A stretch of DNA of 64,000 nucleotides from positions 1-64,000 of the forward strand of contig NZ_CP172312.1 in assembly GCF_047946665.1 (NCBI RefSeq), read 5' to 3'. Positions 43,394 to 53,282 of the stretch are shown in pieces; the first letter of the stretch is position 1; each line of letters begins with the position of its first letter. The stretch is from Allohahella sp002354735 (lineage in GTDB: Bacteria; Pseudomonadota; Gammaproteobacteria; Pseudomonadales; Oleiphilaceae). Both the position numbers and the translations under genes were made by a program. The notes beneath the pieces are model-generated. The model saw nothing but the letters and a program-made list of their open reading frames with translations, was not told the DNA's origin and ran no database searches.

Positions 43394-45425
43394 CGCGAGC
43401 GTAGGCTGCGCGCAGTCCGGCCACGACCGCCTTTTTCCCGGCCAGACCGGTAAGACGAGTCAACGCGGTCCAGTCAGTACCGGCGATCATCTCGCGCAAT
43501 GCGCTCTGCCAGTGCGTGTCAAGCCTGTCGGGCCGGTGGCCGGTGTCGATATATAGTAAAGACAGCACGGCTTCCACGGGCCTGGCTCCCAGGCAGAACA
43601 GTTTGATGAGCTCATGCTCCCACGCCTCCAGCGGCGGCTGAGGCCAGAAAAGCAGCCCTGACTGATGGCCCTGCCTATTTGCCCCAGCCGTGTCCGTGGC
43701 CAGCGCGCGACTACGGGCCGAAAGGGCACGCTGCTGTATTCGCTCGCCCGACTCATTCCGCGGCTTCAGGACCAGCAGGGCTTCGCCACCGTGACTTCCT
43801 GACTGTCTCTGTCCCTGTCGAACCAGTGTGTAGTCCTGGCTGAGCCAGAAGCTCAGACTGACTGGATCATTGCCAAAGCTGGCCGAGTGAAGTGCGCTCG
43901 TCTCCCCGACGCTGGGTTCCAGCATTTCAAGATGTCGTAACAGCTGAGTCGCCAGGCCCCGTCTGCGATAGTCCGATGCCACAGCCACCCGCACGATGCG
44001 CACAACTTTTCGTTCGAGCGAGTCTTGTATGCCGAGCTGCTGAGCCAGCACTTGTTGCGTGAGGTGCCCACGCGGTCGCCGTCTCCCAAGCCAGATCGCC
44101 TCCCGAAGCTCGGCGTCTTCAAATGGCAGTTCGCTATCGGTCATCAGCAGCGCAACGGGGTGTCCGCCGGACTTATCAAATATGCCTGTGAGCGTGATGC
44201 CAGGGCTATCGAGCAGCACACGGGCATCGTCGGCGCTGGTCTGATAATGGCTCTCCATCAGCAGTCTCATTACAGCAGAGAGCTTGGCCGTATCAGCCGC
44301 AAGCGCTGCCTTATCGACGATTTCTGGGGCGCCAAGGAGTATCGGAAAGCTCGTTTGGTCATGTTGGGGCCGCTGGAACAACAGCGTGTTGGCCACAAAG
44401 GCTTCGACAGGATCATCCGCGTCCCAGCGTATGGCCTGTTCGAGCGTATGCCAGTGAGGCGCGCGACCTTTGGACTGCAAGTGGCCAAGCAGTCTGAGTC
44501 GAAAGCCCTGGCCGCTGCCTTCATAGCCATGGCTGGTCGAGGCCAAGACCACCTGGTCGGCGATATCGATCAGTCCCAGCAGCATGGGAAGAGGCAGGGC
44601 TGCTGCTTCATCGACAAACAACAGGTGCAGGCGTTGGCCGGACGACAAAAGGTCATCGGGTGCACGATAGCTGAGTGCACCGCCAGATTGTCGCAATGCG
44701 ACGCTGCATTGCCAGGGGTGCAGAGAAGTCACGCAGATAACAGAGTCGTCAGTCACCAGCTTGCCGGCCAGGAAGCCAAGGAGCGTTGACTTGCCGCGTC
44801 CTCGCTCTGCACTGATGATATCGACGCGACCGGCGCCTGCCGTGATCTGTGCCAGTACGGTGGCCTGTTCGCGGCTCGTGCTGACGTGGGGTTCTGAGTT
44901 GGCCTGCCGCTCCTCGTCGGGATGGCTATTGGATGGGCGGATTGCGCGAATGAGTGAATCTATCGTGGCGTCGATAGCTGATGCATTCACAAATTGTGGT
45001 GCGCCAACAGACGCTTCAAGCGCGTTCATGAAATAGCGGATGAAAAGCGCCGGGCTGTCTGCGGCCGTCCATGGGTGCGCCAGGAGGCGCTCATATTCCG
45101 GATCGTCGTAGGCCAACCAGGCCGGCGGCGCCGGCGTCAGAAGCACGATTAGTCCACCACCACGAACCGTGGCTGACAGGGCGGCAAAGGCATTCGGCGA
45201 AAAGCCCGACCAGGCGGACACGACCAGGAGGTCATAAGTCTGGCCGAGATAATCATGATATTTGCTCTTGAAACGCTCATCGACAATGAGCGCCCGCAAG
45301 GGCTGAGCCTCTGGCTCCTCCAGTCGTCCATGCAGCTGGCCGAGCAATTGACCGGCGGTTTGCGCGTCGGCACACAACCAGTGCAGCTGCCGATGTCCGG
45401 CGCCAGGCGGCGCATCATCAGTCAT
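43377..45425 (-). CDS. tmcA: tRNA(Met) cytidine acetyltransferase TmcA
   Basis: A 682-residue protein (E. coli TmcA is 671). The RNA helicase-like part has AERGRGKSTLLGFLAG (Walker A) and LLFVDEAAALPLPMLLGL; the GNAT domain is at RIVRVAVASDYRRRGLATQL. It acetylates C34 of elongator tRNA-Met using acetyl-CoA and ATP, improving decoding accuracy. The start at 45425 (MTDDAPPG) gives normal length; the open frame runs 51 codons upstream without family similarity. It converges with the TraB gene. Confidence 0.93.
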   Translation of the reverse strand: MTDDAPPGAGHRQLHWLCADAQTAGQLLGQLHGRLEEPEAQPLRALIVDERFKSKYHDYLGQTYDLLVVSAWSGFSPNAFAALSATVRGGGLIVLLTPAPPAWLAYDDPEYERLLAHPWTAADSPALFIRYFMNALEASVGAPQFVNASAIDATIDSLIRAIRPSNSHPDEERQANSEPHVSTSREQATVLAQITAGAGRVDIISAERGRGKSTLLGFLAGKLVTDDSVICVTSLHPWQCSVALRQSGGALSYRAPDDLLSSGQRLHLLFVDEAAALPLPMLLGLIDIADQVVLASTSHGYEGSGQGFRLRLLGHLQSKGRAPHWHTLEQAIRWDADDPVEAFVANTLLFQRPQHDQTSFPILLGAPEIVDKAALAADTAKLSAVMRLLMESHYQTSADDARVLLDSPGITLTGIFDKSGGHPVALLMTDSELPFEDAELREAIWLGRRRPRGHLTQQVLAQQLGIQDSLERKVVRIVRVAVASDYRRRGLATQLLRHLEMLEPSVGETSALHSASFGNDPVSLSFWLSQDYTLVRQGQRQSGSHGGEALLVLKPRNESGERIQQRALSARSRALATDTAGANRQGHQSGLLFWPQPPLEAWEHELIKLFCLGARPVEAVLSLLYIDTGHRPDRLDTHWQSALREMIAGTDWTALTRLTGLAGKKAVVAGLRAAYARAILPE

Positions 45426-45556
45426 GACTATAATGCAGACCACGGCTGGCTGCGCAGCGCCATTTTGCGCAGGCTTGAATGAAAGATGATAATCTCGGGC
45501 AATTCTGGAATCATAGGGCCGATGATACCGGGCCAGAGGCAGGCAGCACAAAGACC

Positions 45557-46213
45557 ATGACGATAAAAGACTCCGCATTCGGACCCGCCGCAGAGCAGCT
45601 CATGCAGGCAGGCCGTTTTCTCTACGGCCAGGGCTGGTCACCAGCCACCAGCAGTAACTATTCAGTGCGCCTCGATGCCGACACCGCAGCTATTACCGCA
45701 TCTGGTCGACACAAGGGCCAGCTCATGAAGGCGGATATCCTGGCGATCGATCTGCAGGGGCGACTGCTCGAGATCGAGGATGTTCCATTCGATCCGCAGG
45801 AAAAAAGCTCGGCAGAAACTGCGTTGCATACTGGCCTTTACCGCCGCGATCCTAACATAGGCGCTGTGCTGCACACGCATTCGCCTGCAGCAACCATCCT
45901 GTCCAAGTTCCTGCAGAAAGACGGCGTGCTCGTGGTGGATGACTACGAAATGCAGAAGGCGCTCGCAGGGCGGCACACTCACGAAACAGCACTTACGATC
46001 CCAATTTTTTCGAATACCCAGGATATCGATGCGCTGGCCGTGGATGTCGATAACTGGCTGAACAAGCATCCCGACTGTGTTGCCTACCTCATTGCCGGAC
46101 ACGGGCTGTATACCTGGGCCAGCGACATGCGCAATTGTCTGCGGCACATCGAGGCTCTGGAATTCATTTGCAGTTGCGAACTCGAACTGATGAAACTATA
46201 CCGAAGACAATAG
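45557..46213 (+). CDS. mtnB: Methylthioribulose-1-phosphate dehydratase
   Basis: A 218-residue class II aldolase-like zinc enzyme. The metal-binding VLHTHSPAAT and the GHGLYTW motif are visible, and SSNYSVRL and SGRHKGQLM fit MtnB. It dehydrates MTRu-1-P in methionine salvage. An in-frame ATG at 45479 would add 26 residues; ATG 45557 is chosen for length, but neither has a strong ribosome site. It is followed by mtnD and mtnC in one operon; mtnA and the kinase or phosphorylase are elsewhere. Confidence 0.92.
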   Translation: MTIKDSAFGPAAEQLMQAGRFLYGQGWSPATSSNYSVRLDADTAAITASGRHKGQLMKADILAIDLQGRLLEIEDVPFDPQEKSSAETALHTGLYRRDPNIGAVLHTHSPAATILSKFLQKDGVLVVDDYEMQKALAGRHTHETALTIPIFSNTQDIDALAVDVDNWLNKHPDCVAYLIAGHGLYTWASDMRNCLRHIEALEFICSCELELMKLYRRQ

Positions 46214-46226
46214 TGAGGACAGCTGA

Positions 46227-46790
46227 ATGAGCAAACTATGGATCTTTGAGGTGCGTGACGATGAGTCCCCGGTCGCCAGCGCCTCGGTAGAGACCACTGA
46301 TGGAAGTGATATTGCCAGTCATCTGGCCGACATCGGTATAGCCTTTACCCGCTGGGAAGCGCGTGAACTGCCGGAATCGGCCACGCCAGATGATGTACTG
46401 GCCATCTACGAAGATGATATCGAGCGCTTCAAGGCACAGAAGGGTTTCACGACAGCTGATGTTATCGCCCTGACGCCTGATCATCCGCAGAAGTCCGAGA
46501 TGCGCAAGAAGTTTCTCGATGAGCACAAGCACAGCGAAGACGAAATTCGTTTCTTCCTGCGAGGTCACGGCCTCTTCTACATTCATCACGCCGACCGAGT
46601 GTATGCCATACTGTGCGAACGTGATGATCTCATCAGCGTGCCTCATGGCACGACACATTGGTTCGACATGGGGCCGGAGCCGGAGTTTATGGCGTTGCGC
46701 CTGTTCACCAATACCGAAGGCTGGGTGGCTGACTTCACCGGCAATCCAATCGCCACTCGTATTCCGCGTTATGAGGCCTTGATGGGATGA
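46227..46790 (+). CDS. mtnD: Acireductone dioxygenase
   Basis: A 187-residue cupin. The metal ligands His100, His102, Glu106 (DEHKHSEDEIRF) and His144 (PHGTTHWFD) are all present. It oxidises acireductone to the 2-keto precursor of methionine plus formate (Fe form). It lies 13 bp after mtnB and overlaps mtnC by 4 bp. Confidence 0.96.
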   Translation: MSKLWIFEVRDDESPVASASVETTDGSDIASHLADIGIAFTRWEARELPESATPDDVLAIYEDDIERFKAQKGFTTADVIALTPDHPQKSEMRKKFLDEHKHSEDEIRFFLRGHGLFYIHHADRVYAILCERDDLISVPHGTTHWFDMGPEPEFMALRLFTNTEGWVADFTGNPIATRIPRYEALMG

Positions 46791-47554
46791 GCGATGCCGC
46801 GAAAATAGCCCGAGTCGCCAGACCTGCAGCCATCGTCACCGATATCGAAGGCACGACTAGCAGTATCGCTTTCGTTCACGAGACGCTGTTTCCCTTCGCC
46901 AAGGCTGCCATCGATGACTTCATCATGGCTAATATCGACGAGCCCGATGTGCTCGACCTACTGGATGAGGTGCGCATCAAGGCTGGCCTGCCGCGAAAGC
47001 AGGCTATCACCGAGCTCATCGAAGACTGTCTCGAAGCCTTGCACGGGTGGATGGATGCCGATGTGAAAATCACGCCGCTGAAGACCCTGCAGGGCCTCAT
47101 CTGGAAGCAGGGCTATGAAACCGGCGAGCTGCGCGGCCATATGTATCCCGATGCGGTTGAGCTACTCAAGACCTGGCATGCCGCAGGCATCGATCTCTAT
47201 GTCTACTCATCCGGCTCCATTGCGGCGCAGAAGCTGATGTTCGGGTATTCCGAAGCAGGCGACCTCAGGCCACTCTTTACTGGCTACTTCGACACCACCA
47301 CTGGCGGCAAACGCGAAGCCTCGTCTTACCGCAGAATCGCTGAACAGGTAGGGCAGCCGCCCGAGCGTATTCTTTTTCTCACCGATATCATTGAAGAGGC
47401 CGAGGCTGCCGAGACGGCCGGTTTCATGGTGGTGCTGCTACGGCGTCCGGGTGACGCCCCAGCCAAAGTCGAGGCCGAACGTGACAGCTTCGGCGAATGC
47501 GACATCGACGTCGTCGAGAGCTTTCGCGCCATTGAGTTTAGCGACCCGGGCTGA
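46787..47554 (+). CDS. mtnC: Enolase-phosphatase E1
   Basis: A 255-residue HAD-family enzyme. Motif I is altered to VTDIEGTTSSIAFVHETLFP (Asp and Glu conserved), and later segments YVYSSGSIAAQKLMF and FLTDIIEEAEAA match the family. It converts diketo-methylthiopentyl phosphate to acireductone, the substrate of MtnD. The ATGA overlap with mtnD couples translation. With mtnB it completes the lower half of the salvage pathway. Confidence 0.95.
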   Translation: MSDAAKIARVARPAAIVTDIEGTTSSIAFVHETLFPFAKAAIDDFIMANIDEPDVLDLLDEVRIKAGLPRKQAITELIEDCLEALHGWMDADVKITPLKTLQGLIWKQGYETGELRGHMYPDAVELLKTWHAAGIDLYVYSSGSIAAQKLMFGYSEAGDLRPLFTGYFDTTTGGKREASSYRRIAEQVGQPPERILFLTDIIEEAEAAETAGFMVVLLRRPGDAPAKVEAERDSFGECDIDVVESFRAIEFSDPG

Positions 47555-47632
47555 GCGCCGCGTTGCCGGACCTGCAGTGAGAGCGTGCAGCCGATGGCGT
47601 GCAAGCGACGGGCTGCAGGTGGAGGCGGGCGG

Positions 47633-48805
47633 GTGAAACCCTGGCGGGCAGTCGGTAATGGTCTGCTGATGCCTGTGCTCACCGCGGTCATGCTACTTGG
47701 CGGCTGCTCTGCCGAGTTGTTCGGTGACCCTGAAGCTGACTTCGGTGATTATCGTCAGCGCCTGGCGCGGGTCTTCGATACCGCATTTCCCGCAGCGCCA
47801 CCCCCGCCAGAAGTCCTCAGCCCACGATATCCTCAGCGCCGTGACCTACAGTTGCAGGCCAGCGAGTTCTCCCTCGGCATTCTGGATATATTCGCGCTGG
47901 ACGCCTGCACGGTGGGTCAGCTGGTCGCGCAGCGGAACAGTGCGCTGGGAAAAGTCATGTCTGCCAGTGCGGTATGGCGTTATGAGCAGGCTTTCCTCGC
48001 CTCGGTGGACGACTGCGTACAAACACTTGGTGAAGACGCAGCAGAAGCTACCGCGCTGATGACTGCACTCACTGAAGTGCGTGACATCAAGCGCCGGGAA
48101 TTGGGCATTGCGCAATGGAACGCCACCTTCGCCAGTGCAGAATTCCAAAGTATGTTCTCCACTGGCGACGGACTGCTGCAACGTAACTTCCGCGTGGCCC
48201 CGTCGCAGCAGTTGAGCCGGGTACTTGAAAGGTTGCTGGCTTATGTCGAGGGCGAGCCAACTGCGGCGCTCGAAGATCTTGAGACCATCAATGCCACACT
48301 GGTCGCCAACCCCTATCCCGGTAGAGTGCTGCTATCGACGCAAGCCATGACAGCGGAGCTGGAGAGCATTTCAGACACACTCGAAGCGCTAATGACTGGT
48401 GGAGACGGCAAGCCCTGCCGGCCAGCCATGCTTGATGAGGAAACATCGAAGATAGTGGTGAATGTACTGGAGCAGGTGTACGTAAAGCGTATTCAGCCCT
48501 ACCTGGCTGAGTTACAGAAGGCCGGGCATGCGTGGATTGGTCCGCTTGCGAGGCTGGCTGATGCCATCAGCATCGAAGAGCAGCCGGCAGTCTTCAAAGC
48601 ATTCGCCGAAAAGTACCTCGACCCGAAGGCGGGCATCTGGGCAGATTTTCAGGCGGCCAGCCGCCGCCATGCCAGCCTATGGACGCAGGTACGGCCGCCA
48701 GTAAGGCCTGGCTCGGCCGCTGCTTCGGTGACCGAGCCAGATTCTGCTGCAGGCAGCGATGTGGTTGCCGCCGTTAGCGGGCTCGCTTCAGACTGTTCTC
48801 GGTAA
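47633..48805 (+). CDS. DUF3080 family lipoprotein
   Basis: A 390-residue protein starting with GTG at 47633, which has GGAGG 7 nt upstream; an open frame upstream to 47585 lacks a ribosome site. The lipobox LGGC marks lipid attachment. The segments LSPRYPQRRDLQLQASEFS and LGILDIFALDACTVGQLVAQ are typical of DUF3080, an exported family of gammaproteobacteria with unknown role. The last 30 residues are low-complexity Ala/Ser. It overlaps the convergent LolA-like gene by 32 bp. Confidence 0.85.
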   Translation: MKPWRAVGNGLLMPVLTAVMLLGGCSAELFGDPEADFGDYRQRLARVFDTAFPAAPPPPEVLSPRYPQRRDLQLQASEFSLGILDIFALDACTVGQLVAQRNSALGKVMSASAVWRYEQAFLASVDDCVQTLGEDAAEATALMTALTEVRDIKRRELGIAQWNATFASAEFQSMFSTGDGLLQRNFRVAPSQQLSRVLERLLAYVEGEPTAALEDLETINATLVANPYPGRVLLSTQAMTAELESISDTLEALMTGGDGKPCRPAMLDEETSKIVVNVLEQVYVKRIQPYLAELQKAGHAWIGPLARLADAISIEEQPAVFKAFAEKYLDPKAGIWADFQAASRRHASLWTQVRPPVRPGSAAASVTEPDSAAGSDVVAAVSGLASDCSR

Positions 48806-49619
48806 AATCCTGCTCGGTCAGGCCGGTCTTGAACTCGAGGTTCTGTAGTTCCAGACTCGTACTTTTGCCGGTCTGATGATTCTCCATGACACTGTTCAGG
48901 CCTCGCCAGTATTGATCGAGGTACTGCTTGAAATTACTGACGCTCAGCGTTTTCAGGAGCTTCTCCTTCCGGTCGTAGAAATCGACCTTGTGCACCCGAA
49001 ATTCCGCGGTATCTATCCATGCAACCTGCTTGGTGTAGCCACTATTTTCGTCGACAGGATCACGTTCCACCACGTAACAATCAAGCGGGTCCGCACCTGG
49101 GCAGGCCTCATTCCGCAGATATTGATAGCTGAATTTCTCGACTTCCTGGCTGCTGAGATCCTCGAAGGCGAACTCGCTGCCGACGAAAGGACCAGACTTG
49201 TTGTTGGACGCAATGCGCTTGACCCGCTTCAGGGCAGGCAGATACAGCCACTGATCATCTGTATCGATCTTATGCGAGTGCGTGAGCAGGGCAGTGCCGG
49301 CGACGTCGCGCGGCGAGTCGAATATCGTCAGGCTCTTGTCGCCATCTTCAGGCACCTCCAGAGACATAACCCGAAGTTCACGGCGGCTCTCGCGCCCGCC
49401 CTTGTTCTTCAGCACCATGATCATGTCGGCTTTGGAGTCGCTCCAGCCTTCGTCTCGCCGTTCGGCTTCCTGGGCAATCGCCAGGCCCTTCTCCTCAGCG
49501 GATTTTCCTTCCAGAGACAGTGCCGCCATGGAGGACGCAGCAAAGGCCGTTGTCAGGGCTGCCAGGAGTAGCCGGGTGGATGTCTTGAGGGTCGGCATGG
49601 CCGCGGACTTCAGGTTCAT
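48774..49619 (-). CDS. Outer-membrane lipoprotein-sorting (LolA-like) protein
   Basis: A 281-residue exported protein with signal peptide (through ASSMAAL). The domain with LPALKRVKRIASNNKSGPFVGSEF in parts, the two-Cys segment ACPGADPLDCY and the VAWIDTAEFRVHKVDFYDRK strand fit the LolA-like family linked to RND exporters of the MmpL-type. No RND transporter is visible nearby. The start at 49619 (MNLKSAAM) is chosen; a second Met seven codons later is possible. Function is probably carrying a lipid or lipoprotein across the periplasm. Confidence 0.82.
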   Translation of the reverse strand: MNLKSAAMPTLKTSTRLLLAALTTAFAASSMAALSLEGKSAEEKGLAIAQEAERRDEGWSDSKADMIMVLKNKGGRESRRELRVMSLEVPEDGDKSLTIFDSPRDVAGTALLTHSHKIDTDDQWLYLPALKRVKRIASNNKSGPFVGSEFAFEDLSSQEVEKFSYQYLRNEACPGADPLDCYVVERDPVDENSGYTKQVAWIDTAEFRVHKVDFYDRKEKLLKTLSVSNFKQYLDQYWRGLNSVMENHQTGKSTSLELQNLEFKTGLTEQDFTENSLKRAR

Positions 49620-49658
49620 TATAATTGTTCCGTGCAACAGTGAGGTTGGCTGCGGATA

Positions 49659-51470
49659 CTAGCAAACCCCTGTCGAAGGTGTCACCCGCAGAACCTCGCC
49701 CGGTGTGGTCAAGCCTTGCGCGATCTTGTTGGCACCGCTCAGCCGCAGCGTTTTCATGCCTTCCCGCATGGCCTGCAGGCGCAGCGCATCGATATCGGTG
49801 TGATCCTTAATGTGGTTACGCACGCCCTCGCTCATTAGCATGAGTTCGTAGACGCCTGCTCGACCACGAAAGCCGGTGAAGCGACATTCGAGGCAGCCTT
49901 CGGCTTCGAATGTCGCTGTCGGCATCTCAGCTTTCCAAGGGCTCACCAGGGCTTTCCAGTCCGCTGGATCCAGTTTTGCCGGCCGCTTGCATTCAGGGCA
50001 AAGCGTACGCACCAGGCGCTGTGCCATAACGCCAAGGACAGTGGCCTTGACCAGATACGGTGCTATTCCCAGTTCGAGCAATCTGGTGATGGTGCCAGGC
50101 GCGTCGTTGGTGTGCAGGGTGGAAAGCACCAGGTGGCCCGTCAACGCGGCCTGTATAGCCATTTCGGCCGTTTCAAGGTCGCGGATCTCGCCGATCATGA
50201 TGATGTCTGGATCCTGCCTGAGCAGTGCCCTCACGCCTGTCGCAAAATCGAGCTCGACCTGGGCCTGCACCTGAATCTGGTTGAAGGCCGGCTCAACCAT
50301 CTCGATCGGATCTTCAATCGTGCAGACATTGACCTCCTCAGTCGCCAGCGATTTCAGCGAGGAGTAAAGGGTGGTGGTCTTGCCGCTGCCGGTAGGCCCG
50401 GTGACAAGAATGATACCATTGGGCTGCGCGATCATCTGCCGCCAGCGCTGTAGCTCATCCTGTGACAGACCCAGCTCGCTGAACGAACGCAGCAGCACGT
50501 CCGGATCGAAAATCCGCATAACCAGCTTTTCACCAAATGCGGTCGGCAGGGTGGACAGGCGAAGCTCGATTTCCTTGCCGCTGGGATTCTTGGTCTTGAT
50601 GCGGCCATCCTGCGGCTTGCGCTTTTCAGCGACGTTCAGTCGGCCAAGAATTTTGAGACGGCTGACCACAGCCACATTGACCTGTATCGGCATCTCATAC
50701 ACCGGATGCAATACACCATCGATGCGGAAGCGCACGTGCCCCAGCTTCCGACGCGGCTCTATATGAATGTCGCTGGCGCGCTGTTCGAAGGCATACTGCA
50801 GCAGCCAGTCGACGATGCTGACGATATGCTGATCGTTGGCATCGGCCGAGGCCAGATTGCCGACTTCCAGCAGCTGCTCGAGGTTACCAGTGGATGCCGC
50901 CGCCCCCGCTTTGGTGCGGGTCTTTGAGAAGGCCTGAACTGAACTCGCCAGCTTGTAGAACTCGATCGTGAAGCGCTTGATATCAGCAGGGCTTGCCACG
51001 ACGACGCGAATATCCTTGCGCAGCACATGCCGGAGATTGTCCTTCCAGTTTTCGATAAAGGGTTCATGCGTGGCAATGGTGACCTCGGTCTCACTCACCT
51101 CGACCGCCAGAATGCTGTGCCGCTGGGCAAAGGGGAAGGACATCACTTCCGAGACGTCGCCCGCATTGATCTTTAGCGGGTCGATGTGAAACAGGGGGAG
51201 GCCCGACCGCTCGGCGAGCCAGGCGGTAAGCCTGTCGAGGGTCAGCACCCGCTGCGATTTCTGGTCGACCAGTTCTGCCTGCGCCAGGCTTTCCAGTGGG
51301 TGAGGCAGTGCAGTTGCACCAGTGCTGCTGTGCGTTCGTGCGCCCCGGCTGGGCTTGGGTTGAGCGAGATAACGTTCACCTGCCTCCCGCGCCAGCAGTC
51401 CGTCATCCACCAGTGCCAGCACGAGGCTACGTTCATCGATAGGTGCAGCGGGAAACTTGAATGCAGTCAT
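49659..51470 (-). CDS. GspE/PilB-family secretion ATPase, orphan
   Basis: A 603-residue ATPase. An N-terminal MshEN-like region (residues ~60-170) is followed by the ATPase core with TGPTGSGKTTT (Walker A), IGEIRDLETAEMA (Walker B), LSTLHTNDA (His box), and a zinc-type CPEC...CLEC at the C-terminus. Such ATPases power type II secretion or type IV pilus extension; the lack of pilC, pilD or gsp neighbours makes this an orphan or a distant operon member. Its start at 51470 has no obvious ribosome site. The N-terminal part (residues 1-60) is low complexity. Confidence 0.9.
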   Translation of the reverse strand: MTAFKFPAAPIDERSLVLALVDDGLLAREAGERYLAQPKPSRGARTHSSTGATALPHPLESLAQAELVDQKSQRVLTLDRLTAWLAERSGLPLFHIDPLKINAGDVSEVMSFPFAQRHSILAVEVSETEVTIATHEPFIENWKDNLRHVLRKDIRVVVASPADIKRFTIEFYKLASSVQAFSKTRTKAGAAASTGNLEQLLEVGNLASADANDQHIVSIVDWLLQYAFEQRASDIHIEPRRKLGHVRFRIDGVLHPVYEMPIQVNVAVVSRLKILGRLNVAEKRKPQDGRIKTKNPSGKEIELRLSTLPTAFGEKLVMRIFDPDVLLRSFSELGLSQDELQRWRQMIAQPNGIILVTGPTGSGKTTTLYSSLKSLATEEVNVCTIEDPIEMVEPAFNQIQVQAQVELDFATGVRALLRQDPDIIMIGEIRDLETAEMAIQAALTGHLVLSTLHTNDAPGTITRLLELGIAPYLVKATVLGVMAQRLVRTLCPECKRPAKLDPADWKALVSPWKAEMPTATFEAEGCLECRFTGFRGRAGVYELMLMSEGVRNHIKDHTDIDALRLQAMREGMKTLRLSGANKIAQGLTTPGEVLRVTPSTGVC

Positions 51471-51670
51471 GTCGAAGCTCAGTCAGGAATATGGCCTCAG
51501 TATAGGTGATACAGAAAATGTATAAGTGCATCCATTTTTTCGATTGGCAAAATCGGAACTAAATCTTTAGCTTCGTCTTGTCGCAGGCTTGAAGAAGCTG
51601 CAGGACCAGAACTCGAAGCACGAGCAGATAACAAGAAAGTACAACCGCAGATCACACACAGGATGCTGTC

Positions 51671-53281
51671 ATGAACAAGCCATTATCTCGAATAAACAGA
51701 GGCGGAAAGCCCACTGCCAAGCCACTTCGTCGCACCTTCCTTGCGGCGGTGACCGCGCTGACGATGGCGCTGGCAGTACCTGCTATCGCGGATGCGAAGA
51801 CCCTCAAACTGGCCTGGGATGCCGATCCGGTTTCACTGGATCCTCATGAACAACTCTCCGGCGCCACGCTTCAGCTCTCCCACATGGTGTTCGATCCTCT
51901 TATCCGCTTCGACAAGAAGATGGCATTCGAGCCGCGACTGGCAGAGTCCTTCGAGCAGATCGACGACAAGACCATGCGCTTCAAGCTCAGGAAGGGCGTC
52001 AAGTTCCACTCTGGCAATCCTTTTACCGCAGAAGACGTGAAGTGGACGCTGAACCGCCTCAAGGAATCAGCCGACTTCAAAGCCATCTTCGAGCAGATCG
52101 CCGAAGCAAAAATCATCGATGAGCATACCGTGGATCTGGTGGCGAAAACTGCGTTCCCGCTGACGCTCAATACCGCGACCTATATCTTCCCCATGGATAG
52201 CAAGTTCTATTCTGGCAAGGACGAGCAGGGCCGCGACAAGGCCGCTACGGCCAAACACGGCGATGCCTATGCCGCGCGCAATGTCTCAGGCACCGGTCCT
52301 TACAAGGTCAAGTCCCGTGAGCAGGGCGTGAAGACCATCTTCGAGCGCAACAAGGACTACTGGGACACCAAGTCGCCGGGCAATATCGACACCATCGTGC
52401 TGACGCCGATTGCGGAAGATCCTATCCGTGTGGCCGCCTTGCTCTCTGGCGATGTCGATTTCATATCGCCCGTGCCACCCAATGACCTGGAGCGGATCAA
52501 GCAGAGTGATGCTGCGAAGCTCTATACCCTCAGCGGCACGCGCATCATTCTGTTCCAGCTTAACCAGGAACGTGTGAAGGCCTTCGCTGATCCCCGCGTG
52601 CGTCAAGCAGTGACCTATGCGGTGAACCAGGAAGGCATCGTCAAGAAGATCATGAAGGATTTCGCAACGCCGGCTGAACAATTGAGCCCGGCGTCCTACG
52701 ATGGCCACAACGAAGCGCTCAAGCCGCGCTTTGACATCGCCAAGGCGAAGGAACTCATGAAGGAAGCCGGCTATGAGAAAGGCTTCAAGGTCTCGATGAT
52801 TGCGCCTAATAATCGCTACGTGAATGACGAGAAAATTGCGCAGGCGGTGGCGACGATGCTGTCCAAGATCAACATCGACGTGGATCTCAAGACCATGCCC
52901 AAGGCGCAATACTGGCCTGCCTATGATGAACGCTCTGCGGATATCCAGATGATCGGCTGGCACGCTGACACCGAAGATTCGAATAACTTCTTCGAATTCC
53001 TCGTGGCCTGTCCTGACACCAAGACCGGATTGGGCCAGTACAACAGCGGCCAGTACTGTAACAAGAAGGTGGACGAGAAGATCATTCAGGCCAATACCAT
53101 GACCGACATGGACAAGCGGGCAAAGCTCATGCAGGAAATCGAGCAGATGCTGTACGACGACGCTGCCTTCGTGCCACTGCACTGGCAGGATCTTGCCTGG
53201 GCCGCCAAGCCGAATGTCGATGCCGAGCCAATCCTGAACGTCATGGACTTTCCATACTTTGGCGACCTGAAGATCAACTAA
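51671..53281 (+). CDS. Extracellular peptide-binding protein (family 5, DppA/OppA type)
   Basis: A 536-residue protein with a Sec signal peptide ending near AIADA and the family-5 segment FKLRKGVKFHSGNPFTAEDVKWTLNRL. Opening KLAWDADPVSLDPHEQLSGA and the middle RPKNDYWDTKS-like segment are typical. It delivers dipeptides, oligopeptides or similar solutes to the permeases encoded next. First of five genes in one direction, with 1 bp before dppB. The upstream 200-bp gap contains no other gene. The ligand class is inferred. Confidence 0.92.
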   Translation: MNKPLSRINRGGKPTAKPLRRTFLAAVTALTMALAVPAIADAKTLKLAWDADPVSLDPHEQLSGATLQLSHMVFDPLIRFDKKMAFEPRLAESFEQIDDKTMRFKLRKGVKFHSGNPFTAEDVKWTLNRLKESADFKAIFEQIAEAKIIDEHTVDLVAKTAFPLTLNTATYIFPMDSKFYSGKDEQGRDKAATAKHGDAYAARNVSGTGPYKVKSREQGVKTIFERNKDYWDTKSPGNIDTIVLTPIAEDPIRVAALLSGDVDFISPVPPNDLERIKQSDAAKLYTLSGTRIILFQLNQERVKAFADPRVRQAVTYAVNQEGIVKKIMKDFATPAEQLSPASYDGHNEALKPRFDIAKAKELMKEAGYEKGFKVSMIAPNNRYVNDEKIAQAVATMLSKINIDVDLKTMPKAQYWPAYDERSADIQMIGWHADTEDSNNFFEFLVACPDTKTGLGQYNSGQYCNKKVDEKIIQANTMTDMDKRAKLMQEIEQMLYDDAAFVPLHWQDLAWAAKPNVDAEPILNVMDFPYFGDLKIN

Positions 53282-53282
53282 T

